Program-made: the position numbers and the translations under genes
In this document: piece after piece, positions 37,101 to 47,699 of the stretch
How the letters are laid out: the number at the start of each line of letters is the position of its first letter
How positions within the stretch are numbered: position 1 is the first letter of the stretch
The notes under the pieces: generated by a model
Databases searched by the model: none
Told to the model about the DNA's origin: nothing
What the model saw: only the letters and a program-made list of their open reading frames with translations
Assembly: GCA_025504975.1 (NCBI GenBank)
Contig: JANUWI010000001.1
Coordinates: 4,278,001 to 4,342,000 of the forward strand
Direction: 5' to 3'
Source: Plenodomus lindquistii
Taxonomy: Eukaryota > Ascomycota > Dothideomycetes > Pleosporales > Leptosphaeriaceae
DNA length: 64,000 nucleotides

Positions 37101-37955
37101 ATCACCGTCATCGTCGTCATCACCGTCATCGTCGTCATCACCGTCATCGTCGTCATCACCGTCATCGTCGTCATCACCAGAGCTGAAGCCTTCCCACGCT
37201 ACCTCGTCTTCGTGATGTACGGCTACGGCCACAGGTTTGGCCTTGTGTTTGCGGCGTTTGCGCACTTGAATCACAGGCTGTCCTGTCTCGTCCACCTCGA
37301 GCGGTCGCTTGAGACCACTCCCGAAGAGGCCAACACTGGGTAGTCGAGGCGCGGTCGCCGTGGCGGGCGGTATCGACGTGGTGGCTTCGGGCTGGTGCTC
37401 TTGGGTCACGGGTGGTGTTGGGGACGCATCTTTTCTGCGGGATGGAGTGAGAGTGGCCACTTCGGTGGGTGGGTGCGATGTGGTCGTGGGTGTCAGCTGG
37501 CCGTCATCGCTGTCCGAGTCGAAGTCCCTCACAGCCCGCCTCTGCAGCAGCAGGCTGCGGTTCTTGTCCACGTCGATGCCCGCTCTGCTCTCGGCCAGCG
37601 CCCGGCGCAATGTCTCGCGCTTGGTGCCGGCGCCGCTGCCGAGCCTTTTGGAGCTTTGGAAGAGGCTGGTGTCGACTTTCTGCGACTCGAGTTTCTTGAG
37701 CAGCGCGAGATTCTCTTCCTTTTTGAGTTTGGTGTCGATGTATTTATCGAGTCGCTTCTTCTTCTTGCCGCTGATTTTGCCCTGTGCCTCGCGCACCAGG
37801 TCCTCCTTGATGGCTGCCTTCTTCTGGTTGTGCTCGCGCTGATGGGCTGGGAGGATTTCTGCCGCATCGCCGGCGGGCTGCAGGTCGCCATGCGAGGCCT
37901 TCCGCCGGGCGACGACCTTGTGCTTTCGCTGTCGATGCTCGAATTTGGGCGGCAT
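34110..37955 (-). CDS. ECM16: DEAH-box RNA helicase Ecm16/Dhr1 (DHX37)
   Basis: Single exon, 1281 aa. Ecm16/Dhr1 unwinds U3 snoRNA from pre-18S rRNA during small-subunit processome disassembly in the nucleolus. The N-terminal 430 residues are low-complexity, with basic stretches (SGKKKKRLDKYIDTKLKKEE) and an acidic tract. The helicase core has Walker A GATGSGKT (about 468-475), DEAH (about 569-572, VIDEAHERS), motif III SAT (IIMSATLRI) and motif VI QRAGRAGRTGPGHCYRLYS. It is followed by the winged-helix/ratchet region and the OB-fold C-terminus. An acidic insertion (DSEGSVIMGLDDEEDGEFD) sits between the RecA domains, as in DHX37. The acidic tract 261-290 is encoded by an 18-bp tandem repeat. 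It starts 265 nt from a divergent proteasome-chaperone gene. Confidence 0.95.
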   Translation of the reverse strand: MPPKFEHRQRKHKVVARRKASHGDLQPAGDAAEILPAHQREHNQKKAAIKEDLVREAQGKISGKKKKRLDKYIDTKLKKEENLALLKKLESQKVDTSLFQSSKRLGSGAGTKRETLRRALAESRAGIDVDKNRSLLLQRRAVRDFDSDSDDGQLTPTTTSHPPTEVATLTPSRRKDASPTPPVTQEHQPEATTSIPPATATAPRLPSVGLFGSGLKRPLEVDETGQPVIQVRKRRKHKAKPVAVAVHHEDEVAWEGFSSGDDDDDGDDDDDGDDDDDGDDDDDGDDDDKDDKQKTLTSGNCATELNGSLSSGSQDIEKDSGHDDSGESDSGSGETDSAEEDDDSDSESDDSDTSQDQNSKIAKQERTSAWKAWATRQRNEAVGFTPTNALEYALPAKPANFQPRAPEQDPLPPELVTNTATDATRKAFSVNVERSPEIQASRLQLPIVAEEQKIMEAIHNNDVVVVWGATGSGKTTQVPQFLFEAGYGAADGPTPGMIGVTQPRRVAAVSMSKRVGDELHNHRSQVAHQIRFDTTTSSKTAIKFMTDGVLLREITQDFVLTKYSAIVIDEAHERSVNTDILIGMLSRIVDLRAQMAKEDQTAKPLKLIIMSATLRISDFTENKQLFRLVTPPLIKAEGRQYTVTNHFARKTQRDYVEEMYRKVSRGHRKLPKGGMLVFLTGQNEISHLAKRLREAFPSTQGHDVKSGKVIISPAEVPLETEDIELGTNSNTYEDDDGSDSEGSVIMGLDDEEDGEFDIKEENAEQSVLNVHVLPLYSQLPTNQQLRVFEPPPDGSRLIVLATNVAETSLTIPGIRYVFDCGRAKEKKFDLATGVQSFEIGWISKASANQRAGRAGRTGPGHCYRLYSSAVFERDFEEYTAPEILRTPLEGVVLQLKSMGAPVVNFPFPTPPDRTSLQRAENLLSYLGALAADGTVTKLGHELSLYPLNPRFARMVAMGVAQKLTAETIALVSALSVPELLIPENKLDLREPARDPDAIRTEQDNIEAEERSRLRKSFNAAQAKMSINAKQSDCIKFSNAVCAYAYESNATQFCEDMFINAKAMHEASQLRQQLTNIVRAHRPTAIGSYQAKLAGPTDRNINILTQICAAGFIDQIAMRADLAPVPPELPRKPKTAIDVPYVTLFSSQTERSDEPSAQYVFLHPSSILARTPPTKMPGYIIFSHLQRAATSTINGSKTPKTRMHPLTPVTRPQIINIALNTPLLQTSKPMGKMVELAKDKRECEVEMTLVGEKGKQGWGLGVRKVIQKRDSGGRWTVEKIVA
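37086..37175. repeat. 18-bp tandem repeat encoding DDDDDG
   Basis: Nearly perfect copies of an 18-bp unit (tcatcgtcgtcatcaccg on the plus strand) inside ECM16. They encode poly-acidic DDDDDG repeats; the copy number is likely to vary between strains. Confidence 0.9.
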
Positions 37956-37976
37956 GGTGGGAGACGGAGGTTGGTC

Positions 37977-38020
37977 AGTTAATCAGTCAATTAGTCAATC
38001 AGTCTGTCAGTCAGTCAGTC
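37977..38020. repeat. AGTC/AATC tetranucleotide-type repeat between divergent genes
   Basis: A run of gtca/atca tetranucleotide units lies just upstream of the ECM16 start codon in the short divergent promoter. Confidence 0.75.
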
Positions 38021-38220
38021 CTCGAAATTTAGGCGGGGCCGTCCAACTACTATCCAAGTTGGCGCTAGCGGCTGTCGCTCCGCATCACTCCCGCCTTGGG
38101 ATTGACGCCGACTGGCCAGTCAGTCCATCAACACAATCACTACATCAACACATGAACACGGCCAACACATCAATATACACGGATACATCAGCACATCAAT
38201 ACATCAACATAGCCAACGAC

Positions 38221-38781
38221 ATGGCTACGGCAACAGCTGCACTCGCTACTCCAACGCATGTCCCAGCCAACTACACCGTTACTCGTGCAGCCTATCCCGC
38301 GCGTACCAGGACGGCCTCGGCCACCATCCAGGGCATGGACACGACGGTGACGAGCGTTGATTTTGCCGACAAACTCCTCGTTACCGTCACGCAGAACGGT
38401 CGGCTGGCCCATTGGGTAGGCATCCCCGCTCCTCAAACCACGCTGCAACCTCCCGCTCACCCACTCTAGGTGCATGTGCCCCTCGACATCTCCGCAACCG
38501 ACGGCCACATGACTGTCAATGCCTACGTCGACCACGACGACGAGCAGCCCAACTCTGACCTCCTCCCCATGCACCATCTCACAGCCACAACCATACTCGG
38601 CGGGACCATGGCACATCTCGATGTTCTTGGACAGACACTAGCGACTCAAGTTGCTAGCGCTATCAAAACGCGCGACGAGAGAGAGACTCGCATGGTCGTT
38701 TTGGGTATGGGATTGGACAAGACTATGACGGCAAGGGATAACTTCACAGAGCTGATGGGGCTGGTGTTGGAGGTTGTTTGA
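38221..38781 (+). CDS. Proteasome assembly chaperone 3-like protein (PSMG3/PAC3 type)
   Basis: Two exons, 38221-38415 and 38470-38781, encode 168 aa. PAC3-type proteins help to assemble the 20S alpha ring. The conserved core reads FADKLLVTVTQNGRLAHWVHV (the last Val is from exon 2), then a variable acidic loop (DHDDEQPNS), an ILGG turn, and the C-terminal helix QVASAIKTRDERETRMVVLG, as in human PSMG3. The N-terminal 35 residues are Ala/Thr-rich and variable. The intron is 54 nt (gtaggc...ctctag). The leader (38126-38216) is an imperfect acatcaac-type repeat. It is divergent from ECM16 across 265 nt and convergent with FES1. Confidence 0.8.
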
Positions 38782-38994
38782 AAATCCACTTCTTTGCTGT
38801 CTGGCCTATTCTTGTGCAGGCTACGAGGGGTGACCAGTGGCCGCTTCTGCCCTTGGCCACTCAGTCAGCACTGCCTGAGCCAAGTCTGACACAGGTATCC
38901 CTACCCTGACTCGGTCACCTGCAACCCATGCGCCTTCTAAATGCTAACCCGAACATAGTCCCATAACGCCGACCCAATGCATCCTAGACCACCC

Positions 38995-39681
38995 TCATAC
39001 GCTTTCACGAAGCTTGTTGATCAGAATGTCCACCGACTGCATGTCGTTCGCGTCGAGCTTCTCCTTTGGTGTGAATTCGGCTGGCATATGCGACACGACG
39101 TCATCTAATGCTGCCTGGAAGTTGCGTACCGACGACGAGAGGGCTGTGATGGCCTTCTTGCGCACCTTGTTCTCCGCATCCGACGTTGCCAGTTTCACGA
39201 GTTTGGGGATAGCGCCGACGATGAGTAGCTACGATATGTCAGTAATGCTTCTGCAGCGATGACGAGTCCAGGAACAACTCACCCGCTCTTGTGTCTTGAT
39301 GTTGTTCTGCACCGCCGTGCCACAACACCAGGCGGCATACCGCCTCAGCTCGGCTTCTTTGTTCTCCAACTGCTCCACCAGTGGCATCCAGAGACCCAAG
39401 TTCTCCAAGTTGTTCGCATTGTCGAGATTCTCAATGAGTTGCTCAAAATTATCAAAGGCTGTTATGCGGTGCTCGAGCTCTGCCTGTTCGTTCTGAATGA
39501 CTTGCATACTCTGTTTCATCAGGTCGGCGTCAGATGGGCCGGACATGCCCGTCACGAGACGCTGCAAGGCTTCCACGTCGAGCTTGGGGGGCGGCTGCTC
39601 TTCCGCGGCGGCGGCCTGGCGCGAGGCCTCGGAGTTTTGGATGCCCCATTTGAGGAGGTTGTTCAGACCCGGGTCGTTCAT
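38995..39681 (-). CDS. FES1: Hsp70 nucleotide exchange factor Fes1
   Basis: Two exons, 39681-39283 and 39228-38995, encode 210 aa. Fes1 is a cytosolic armadillo-type exchange factor for Hsp70 (Ssa) that acts in protein folding and degradation of misfolded proteins. It has the family N-terminus [20 protein letters not shown], an Ala/Pro linker, then [20 protein letters not shown] and armadillo repeats ([19 protein letters not shown] ... [20 protein letters not shown], continuing after the 54-nt intron with [15 protein letters not shown]). Length is normal for the family. It is divergent to actin with a 1.2-kb spacer. Confidence 0.94.
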
Positions 39682-40881
39682 GGCGTTGGAGGTGGGATTG
39701 TGTGCGGCTTGGTGGGGTATGCTGAGATGGCAGTGTGTTTGACTGAAGGTGTGCATGTACAGTAGAGTAAAGTGATTTTGGCGGGCGAGGCATGACGCAG
39801 ATTTTGGTTGGCGCCGGAACACACGAGCAGCTTCGGGGACCTTCTACGGCTAGCAGGTGCTTTGTCGCATCGGAGACTGCGCAAGAGTCACTCTGGGGAA
39901 GAAACAATGCACACGAGTCACTAGGTCGATGCAATTACATCTTAATGCACTGCACACTGCACAGCCGCAGCCGCTCCAGGGCTCCGTCAACAGCGTCTGC
40001 CACACTGCCACATGTGGTGCCCGATGGAGGTGTCGCCTTGCGCAGGTGGGACGGGATTGCCCCTCGATGCACGTGACTGAGTGGACCCACCCGCATCCGC
40101 CCTGGGCGAGTCGGGCGGCGGGGGGCGCTGGGCTGGGCTGAGAGCGAGTTGGCGGTGAGCACCAGCAAGCGGATGGCTGGGGATTGGCAATTGCAGATTG
40201 CAATGCAATGGTGCTGTGCTGTGCTATGCACGTTTCGAGCACGCGCTGGTGGGAGAACACGTAGTACTATGTACGCAATGGACCGTCTGCCAGCCTGCCC
40301 GCCTGCCCGCCTGCCCGCCGTCGCTGCTGGCGCGGTATTCCCTGCCAAGCGTGTCGACAGCGCTGCCTGGCGGTCTGGGTGGTTGACGTGCGTGGACAGC
40401 AGCTTCCTCTGCGGGCGTGTGGCGGAAAAGCTTGCGTAGACATTGCAACCACGGCCAGAATAGTCCATGTAGCAATTGTGCAGCCTAGAATGGAGGTCGA
40501 GTGCAGACGCGCATAAGAGAGAGCGCTCGCAGCTGCACCAGCACCAGCACCAGCAGAGAACGCGCACATCGCCCTCGATTCTGTTGGAGCGGTCCGTTGG
40601 TGCAAAGCCTCCTTCGCTCCTGCCACCCCGCTAAATCTGGGCAAGGTCGACCCGCTTATTTAGCACACCCAGTTCTTGCCTCGCGCACAACAACCTCACC
40701 TCCATCACCGCCCGCAACTCGTAAGCTCCCCGAACCCTCCCGTGCCGCCAGCATTCTCTCTCACGCCTCTGTGTCATCTCAGATCATCTCGTACTGACCC
40801 TCAACTGCCCCAGCCAGCCTGCACCGCACCACCACCGCCCATCTCCCTTTTACCTCTCTAATCTCACCCTAATCAATCACC
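39682..40881. other. intergenic: FES1/actin divergent promoters
   Basis: 1.2 kb. The actin side (40640-40880) is strongly pyrimidine-rich on the plus strand, typical of highly expressed fungal genes. An 8-bp tandem repeat lies near 40293. Open frames here are short and unsupported. Confidence 0.5.
40293..40320. repeat. 8-bp tandem repeat (GCCTGCCC)
   Basis: About three and a half head-to-tail copies in the actin/FES1 spacer. Confidence 0.75.
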
Positions 40882-42477
<1,596 letters not shown>

Positions 42478-42989
42478 GGTGCGCTCAACCAGATTCTCAA
42501 ACTCCGCGTCACAAGCTAATTGCCCCTCCAGCGCGTTACCGCGTACGATCCTCGTGATTATGACAAGCCTAGTAGCGGAGGCACCCTTGTATTGGCAATC
42601 TGTTACCCTGGGATTTTACACATGTCGGTTGTTCACAAAATAGCGCAGCGGGCCAATGGTTGGGTGATTGACTTACGGAGGAGCTTGGACTCAATACTCG
42701 AAGGTGTAGGAAGGATCTTAAAGATTGTAGCTTAGAACCTATAAACACTTTCACATCCCTGATGATTTGGTCAGAAGCTAAGCAACGTGAATCTGTAGGA
42801 GGGCGGGTCATGGAACGGATATGTTTGCACAGGATAGACTGATCCACGTCCAAGATGACGTGTCACCGCTTCGGGCAAGGACGATTTACTAGCGCGTCAG
42901 ATTAGCTCTGTGGACTTTGTCATTAAAGCTCGCACGTATATCAATCAACAACGCGTCTCCCTCTCTGTTTTGATGCGAAGCGAGTAGCC
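42478..42989. other. actin 3' flank
   Basis: 512 nt between actin and the ZIF-type transporter, both plus. It contains a candidate 3' UTR intron at 42479-42531; nothing else was recognised. Confidence 0.5.
42479..42531 (+). other. candidate 3' UTR intron of actin
   Basis: One base after the actin stop codon lies a gtgcgc donor, with a gctaat branch site and ctccag acceptor 53 nt on. The stop codon is too close to this junction to be expected to trigger nonsense-mediated decay. Confidence 0.45.
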
Positions 42990-44644
42990 ATGTCCTTTCG
43001 ACGTAGCGATCCCACACGGCAAAGCATACCAACAAACCATGAATCAACGCCACTACTCACGGAAGTTGCGCCTGAGCCACTCACCCCTGGCGAGGCCGAC
43101 GCCATAACTGGCAGTGGGGAAAATGAAGAGGACGTTCCAGAAATCCCTCTACCCAAAGCCCAAATAGTCCTCATCTGTTTTACGCGGGTCGCAGGACCTG
43201 TTGCCTTCTTCTCCATTTTTCCGTACATCAACTTCATGATTGAGAAAGTTGGCAACGTGAAGAAAGAAGACGTTGGCTTCTACTCTGGGCTGATCGAGAG
43301 TCTCTTCTCCGTGACGCAGATGTGTGTCATGATTCTCTGGGGCCGCGCATCTGACCGGTTTGGACGAAAGCCTGTGCTTGTCTTTTCGCTGTTGGGAGTG
43401 AGTGCTGCCACCACGCTGTTTGGTCTGAGCAGCAATTTGTGGCAGATGGTGCTGTTTCGGTGCATCGCTGGTGCGTTCAATGGTACGGTGGTGACAGTCA
43501 GGGCCATGATGAGTGAGATAAGCACCAAACAGACTCAGGCTCGTGCATTTAGCTACTTTGCTTTTGCGGAGAATCTTGGGATTCTTATTGGGCCGTTGAT
43601 AGGTCAGTTGTATTTCATGTGTAGGTTCGTGCAAATACATGCTCAAGACCATAGGTGGTGCGCTTGAGTCGCCTGCAAACAAATTCCCATCAACATTCGG
43701 CAGATTGCAGTTCTTCCACGACTGGCCATATCTGCTACCGAATATGGTCATTTCGGTATTAGCATTCATGTCAGCGCTGACTACCATTTTCTTTGTCAAT
43801 GAGGTTAGTCACCATGAGCAGATGGACTTCAACGACCTTGAGCTGACCGATGAGTCAGACTCTACACATTCACCGCGACGAAAGCTCTACTAGCGAACCA
43901 CCCATGTCTTCGTGGCGGCTCATAAAGCGCCCGGGTGTTACTCCAGTCCTCCTGATCTACAATTACGTCATGCTGTTAGCTTTCACATTTACCGCTGTCT
44001 TCCCCATCTTCCAGTACACGCCCATAGACATGGGTGGCCTCGGTTTCTCCCCAGCAATTATCGCCGCATGTACTGGACTAAACGGCGCATCGCAAGCCAT
44101 ATGGATTCTGCTCGTGTTCCCCCAACTGCACCGCCATTTCGGCACCGGCCGTATCCTCTGGTTCTGCGCCATAGCTTGGCCCATCTTTTTCGCCCTTTGT
44201 CCAATGTATTACCTCTTGCTCGCACAAGGCTACGATACAATCTTCTGGTCCACGGGGCCGCCAATCTTGGCATTGCTAAGCGGTGTCGCGATGGCCTTTA
44301 GTAAGTAACAAGACACCCCTTTGGCAACATCACACTACTCGAACACTGTGCTGATCGTACCTATTAAAGCTGGTGTACAACTCGCGTTGAATGATATCTC
44401 GCCATCGCATGAGACGTTAGGCACATTGAATGCCATTGCTCTTGCAATTCAGAGTGGGCTCAGGGCGGTGGCCCCTGCGGTGGCTACGAGCGTCTACGCG
44501 ATAGGCGTCAAGTATCACATCCTCCAAGGTCAGTTGTTCTGGCTTTGTAATATTGTCCTGGCCTTGGGACTTCTTATACTGCTAAGGGTGATGCCGGAGA
44601 AGGCGAAAGGCACGGTAAAGCGCAAGCACAATGGAAGTGTGTGA
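42990..44644 (+). CDS. MFS transporter, zinc-induced-facilitator-like (ZIF) type
   Basis: Four exons, 42990-43602, 43655-43803, 43859-44300 and 44370-44644, encode 492 aa with about 12 helices. It resembles the plant ZIF and yeast YCR023C group of MFS facilitators, thought to move small chelators or drugs. Visible: PLPKAQIVLICFTRVAGPVA at helix 1; the loop motif WGRASDRFGRKPVL; then FRCIAGAFNGTVVTVRAMM; FAENLGILIGPLIGGALESP across intron 1; and LNDISPSHETLGTLNAIALA in helix 10-11. The loop between helices 6 and 7 contains exon 3's start (HIHRDESSTSEPPMSSWR). Introns are 52, 55 and 69 nt; the last uses an AAG acceptor, the only AG available. The N-terminal 45 residues are cytoplasmic. Confidence 0.88.
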
Positions 44645-45046
44645 GTGTTATGTGGAGCTTAGATCATGAGAGTAGCAGTTTGTATTGGTGAATGTATGTA
44701 GATGAGATGGGAGTGCATACAGACAAGCAAGAAAAAAGGGAGGATTTGGTCAGGAAATAGCTGGCTCCGTTCATGGAAAACGAATGTTGTATGACTGTAT
44801 TCGAGGCTGTCAAGAAGGAAGGGCTGTCCTTGCAATGCAGACCCATACAAAGGTGCCGCTGACGATGGAGCTTCTGATTCGTGTCACTCTACGACCAATA
44901 GTAGATAATGCTCTTGGAGCGCGATGACAATACTCCAGCACAGCATCAAAGACCTCTGCCTATCGCCCCTTATCGAATCTTAGCGAAGAGCTCGTAATGT
45001 AAATTATAGTCTTGTCTCCAACGATCCACACTCCAGAACACGCAAG

Positions 45047-45420
45047 ATGCTCTTCTCGCGCCTAGCCTCGCTGGGCCTGCGCATTGCGCAATTCGTCTTC
45101 GCTGCCATTGTGCTTGGGTTGACGGCTAACTTCCTGCATCAGCGCACACAACACAGCGTTGGGCCTTCGGGGCAATTGATCTTTTGCTGCCAACTAATCT
45201 TCTTGATATGTCTTCATGGCTGTGGTATGGGCTGTCCCTACTCGCTCTAGCATGGCTGGTTACATTTCGAATCTATCTAAGTCTTTACGGCCGGTTAGGC
45301 TGCTGTCTTCGCGCTTCACGTCCGCTACTGCAAGTCTTGCTCCAAGATTGATAATCCAAGACAACTTCTCATACAATGAGTCAACGGTATTGGATGTGGT
45401 AGAGTATGGAATTACCTAGG
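45047..45420 (+). pseudogene. MARVEL-like membrane protein remnant
   Basis: The first 46 codons read like the first helix of fungal MARVEL-domain proteins: RLASLGLRIAQFVFAAIVLG, then LTANFLHQR and GPSGQLIF. After that the frame fails. A second frame at 45216-45420 gives VVWAVPTRSSMAGYIS, which resembles the next helix boundary, while the third frame is also hydrophobic (LWYGLSLLALAWLVTF). No clean GT-AG pair joins them. It is either a frameshifted relic or a gene with an intron that was not resolved here. Confidence 0.35.
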
Positions 45421-46439
45421 TAGTCCGGTGTATCCTTCAGCCGTGTCAACTACTGTGGTCAGTGGCGCGTCGCCGCCCATGCTTTCTCGTTCCTTTCTGG
45501 GGTTTTCTGGTTTGCGACCTCCGTCTTTAGCAAGTCTTATTAGCGAACGTAACGCGTTACCGCACATGAAATACTCAGCTCAATCATTCCCATTACAAGT
45601 ATTGTGAGTCTATTGGTGCACTGTACACCCTCACTGATCTGTACACTGATAAAGGATGTGATTCCGGCCAAGCGCTCGGGCCGAGTAGCCTGTGAATGCA
45701 AAGTAAAGTATGTCTGTCTGAGTGGAGATTATTATCCGTACGTTTGCCCGGGCTACCACACTACTGTATTCAATAGAACTGAAGGCGCTACACTGCATTG
45801 GTGAAGATGTTGTGAATGTCAAAAGATTTCATACTTGTCTGCACCACTCCCTGGAACAGCTTGCACTCCCACAACAAACACTCCGAGGGACAGTACAGGA
45901 TCTCGCGGTGCTCTAGCGTAATCCAGTCAAACCCTCCCCATTATTACATAGAATCCTCAAATGAGTCCAGCCATTTACTCTCCACTTCACACAGCACCGT
46001 GAAACCTCACAGCACCGTCGACCCATGTCGAGAAGTCAGACCGTACACTATCACATGCGCTACCAGACCCCAACAGTCCAACATCAACCCCTACAGCCCA
46101 TGTCGTCCCCGACCGATCTCAATAGTTCATCGTCCAAGGCCCGCTCGTTCCCCGAGGACATGCACCGCCGTATGTTCTGTCTGCCCAAGTTGAATGGCTC
46201 CAAATTATAGGAACTAGCCGGTGATAGAAATGATGAATCTCGATGATCTATTTAGGCCTACTTACATAGGGCTAGTTGAAAGTAGAGCTTGCTATCATCC
46301 AGCAAGTTGGCAACAAAGAGGCAAACTCATCGTACACGAGGCGAAGGTGCTGGAGAGCCAACATAAATTGGCTCACACCGACAGCCGCGACCACGAGCAC
46401 ACACCATCGTGGATTTCATCACCACAGCCCTTCACAGCT

Positions 46440-46810
46440 ATCTCTCATTCTGTAAGTACAACGAGCGCGACATGCGCCTCCTTTACATGAACAGACTCGG
46501 CGTCTTCACTCGTGGTCCAGTCTGGTCTGTGATACTGAACACAAAGTAGCGTCTCCGTCTCAGCGGCGGCAATTGCGATGCCACCCAGGACCATGAGCAA
46601 CGTCGTCTGTGTAATCAGGGAGTAGGAAGGCCTCTGGCTCACTGAGGAGTAAGTACCACGAGTGGGCACACAACATCGATCCGCCCATCATTATCGTGGC
46701 TGCGTTGGTCCATACCATAGTCTTGGTACCTAGCCATGAGTGCATCGGGCTGCCGACACCAACAGCGTTCTTCTGACTTCCGACACTGAAAATCAGGCGC
46801 ATCATTGTGA
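46440..46810 (-). pseudogene. possible decayed membrane-protein fragment
   Basis: One frame reads GSPMHSWLGTKTMVWTNAAT, then IMMGGSMLCAHSWYLLL. It stops making sense where the +1 frame begins a hydrophobic run (QRPSYSLITQTTLLMVLGGI, then AIAAAETETLL). The two fit together as consecutive helices of one membrane protein only if a frameshift is assumed; no intron of workable size lies between them. Family unknown. Confidence 0.25.
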
Positions 46811-47699
46811 CAACATCCGCGGATCTTCCTCGTCATATTCCATTGTCCTCCTGCGGTTTGGTCGACCAGCCTTACATATCGCGTCCTTCGTCTTGTGTGC
46901 GCGCGAGATGAAGTGACCCAGAGAAAATAAAATCTCGCTGGAATGCGGCGACTACCCCACGCTGAAGATTATCCAGAATGACAATTGTCGTTGATATTTT
47001 GGATGTTATGGTGTTACTTGTGCTATCTTTTCTGCTTGGGCTCCAGGCTCAGGGTCCTGGGTCTATCCTAGGCGTTGTTCAGTCTATCAATGAGCGCTAT
47101 GCTTTGTATCCTGGACTTGAGAAGCCTGTTTCGGGTCGAAAACTAGCGGAAAAGCTTTAGGGCTGGATCTTTCAAGTGCCGCGAAGCAGGCTGACTGCGA
47201 GGATATCTTAAAGGACTCATTAAACTGTACAGTCATGTGTGCCTTCAGGTTTGGCATAGCTTCTTGATGAGTCTGCCAGGCTGAGGCGGTAAAAAGACGA
47301 GATGTATGGAATGAGTAAGAAGACAGAGTATGGTTGTGTTGGGGCACTTGACATGACGATTGTGAAAGAGGTCTTGGATACTCCACTTTGGTTTGAGATT
47401 ACTGTGTCAGCTTGGGAAGGCCTTCTTTTATACAGCTTTCGCGCACTGGCTTACGAAGGAAAAGAAATCCACCGAATTGGAGACTGACGTGGTTCACTCA
47501 CTCCCTGGTGTGAAATGGGAGCCTGCTAGTATGGGAAGTGGTTGTAACCCATGGCCTCATGGTCTCATGATCTTCTATGTATATTTCTCTAGTCCGAATC
47601 AACAGTTCGGGGAAAAAAGGAGTCCAACCGAACCCAATGTGAAACTGAATGTTTCGAAAGCCTACCAATCTGATGTTCCTTCATCATCAAAGGGAAATA

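Larger units (their letters stand above)
44645..47699. other. 3-kb stretch without intact genes
   Basis: Composition is ordinary but no long frame exists. Two membrane-protein-like remnants are listed separately (45047-45420 and 46440-46810). A 61-codon frame at 46025-46210 (MSRSQTVHYHMRYQ...) and a 60-codon hydrophobic frame at 46978-47160 are the only other candidates; neither is recognisable. Confidence 0.45.

Noticed and set aside
37086..37175. Regular repeats resembling a CRISPR array
   Set aside because: The units are contiguous without spacers and encode an acidic protein tract in a eukaryotic gene.
46025..46210. 61-codon frame as a small protein gene
   Set aside because: Possible, but no similarity, no promoter or splice evidence, and it lies in a region of decayed fragments.
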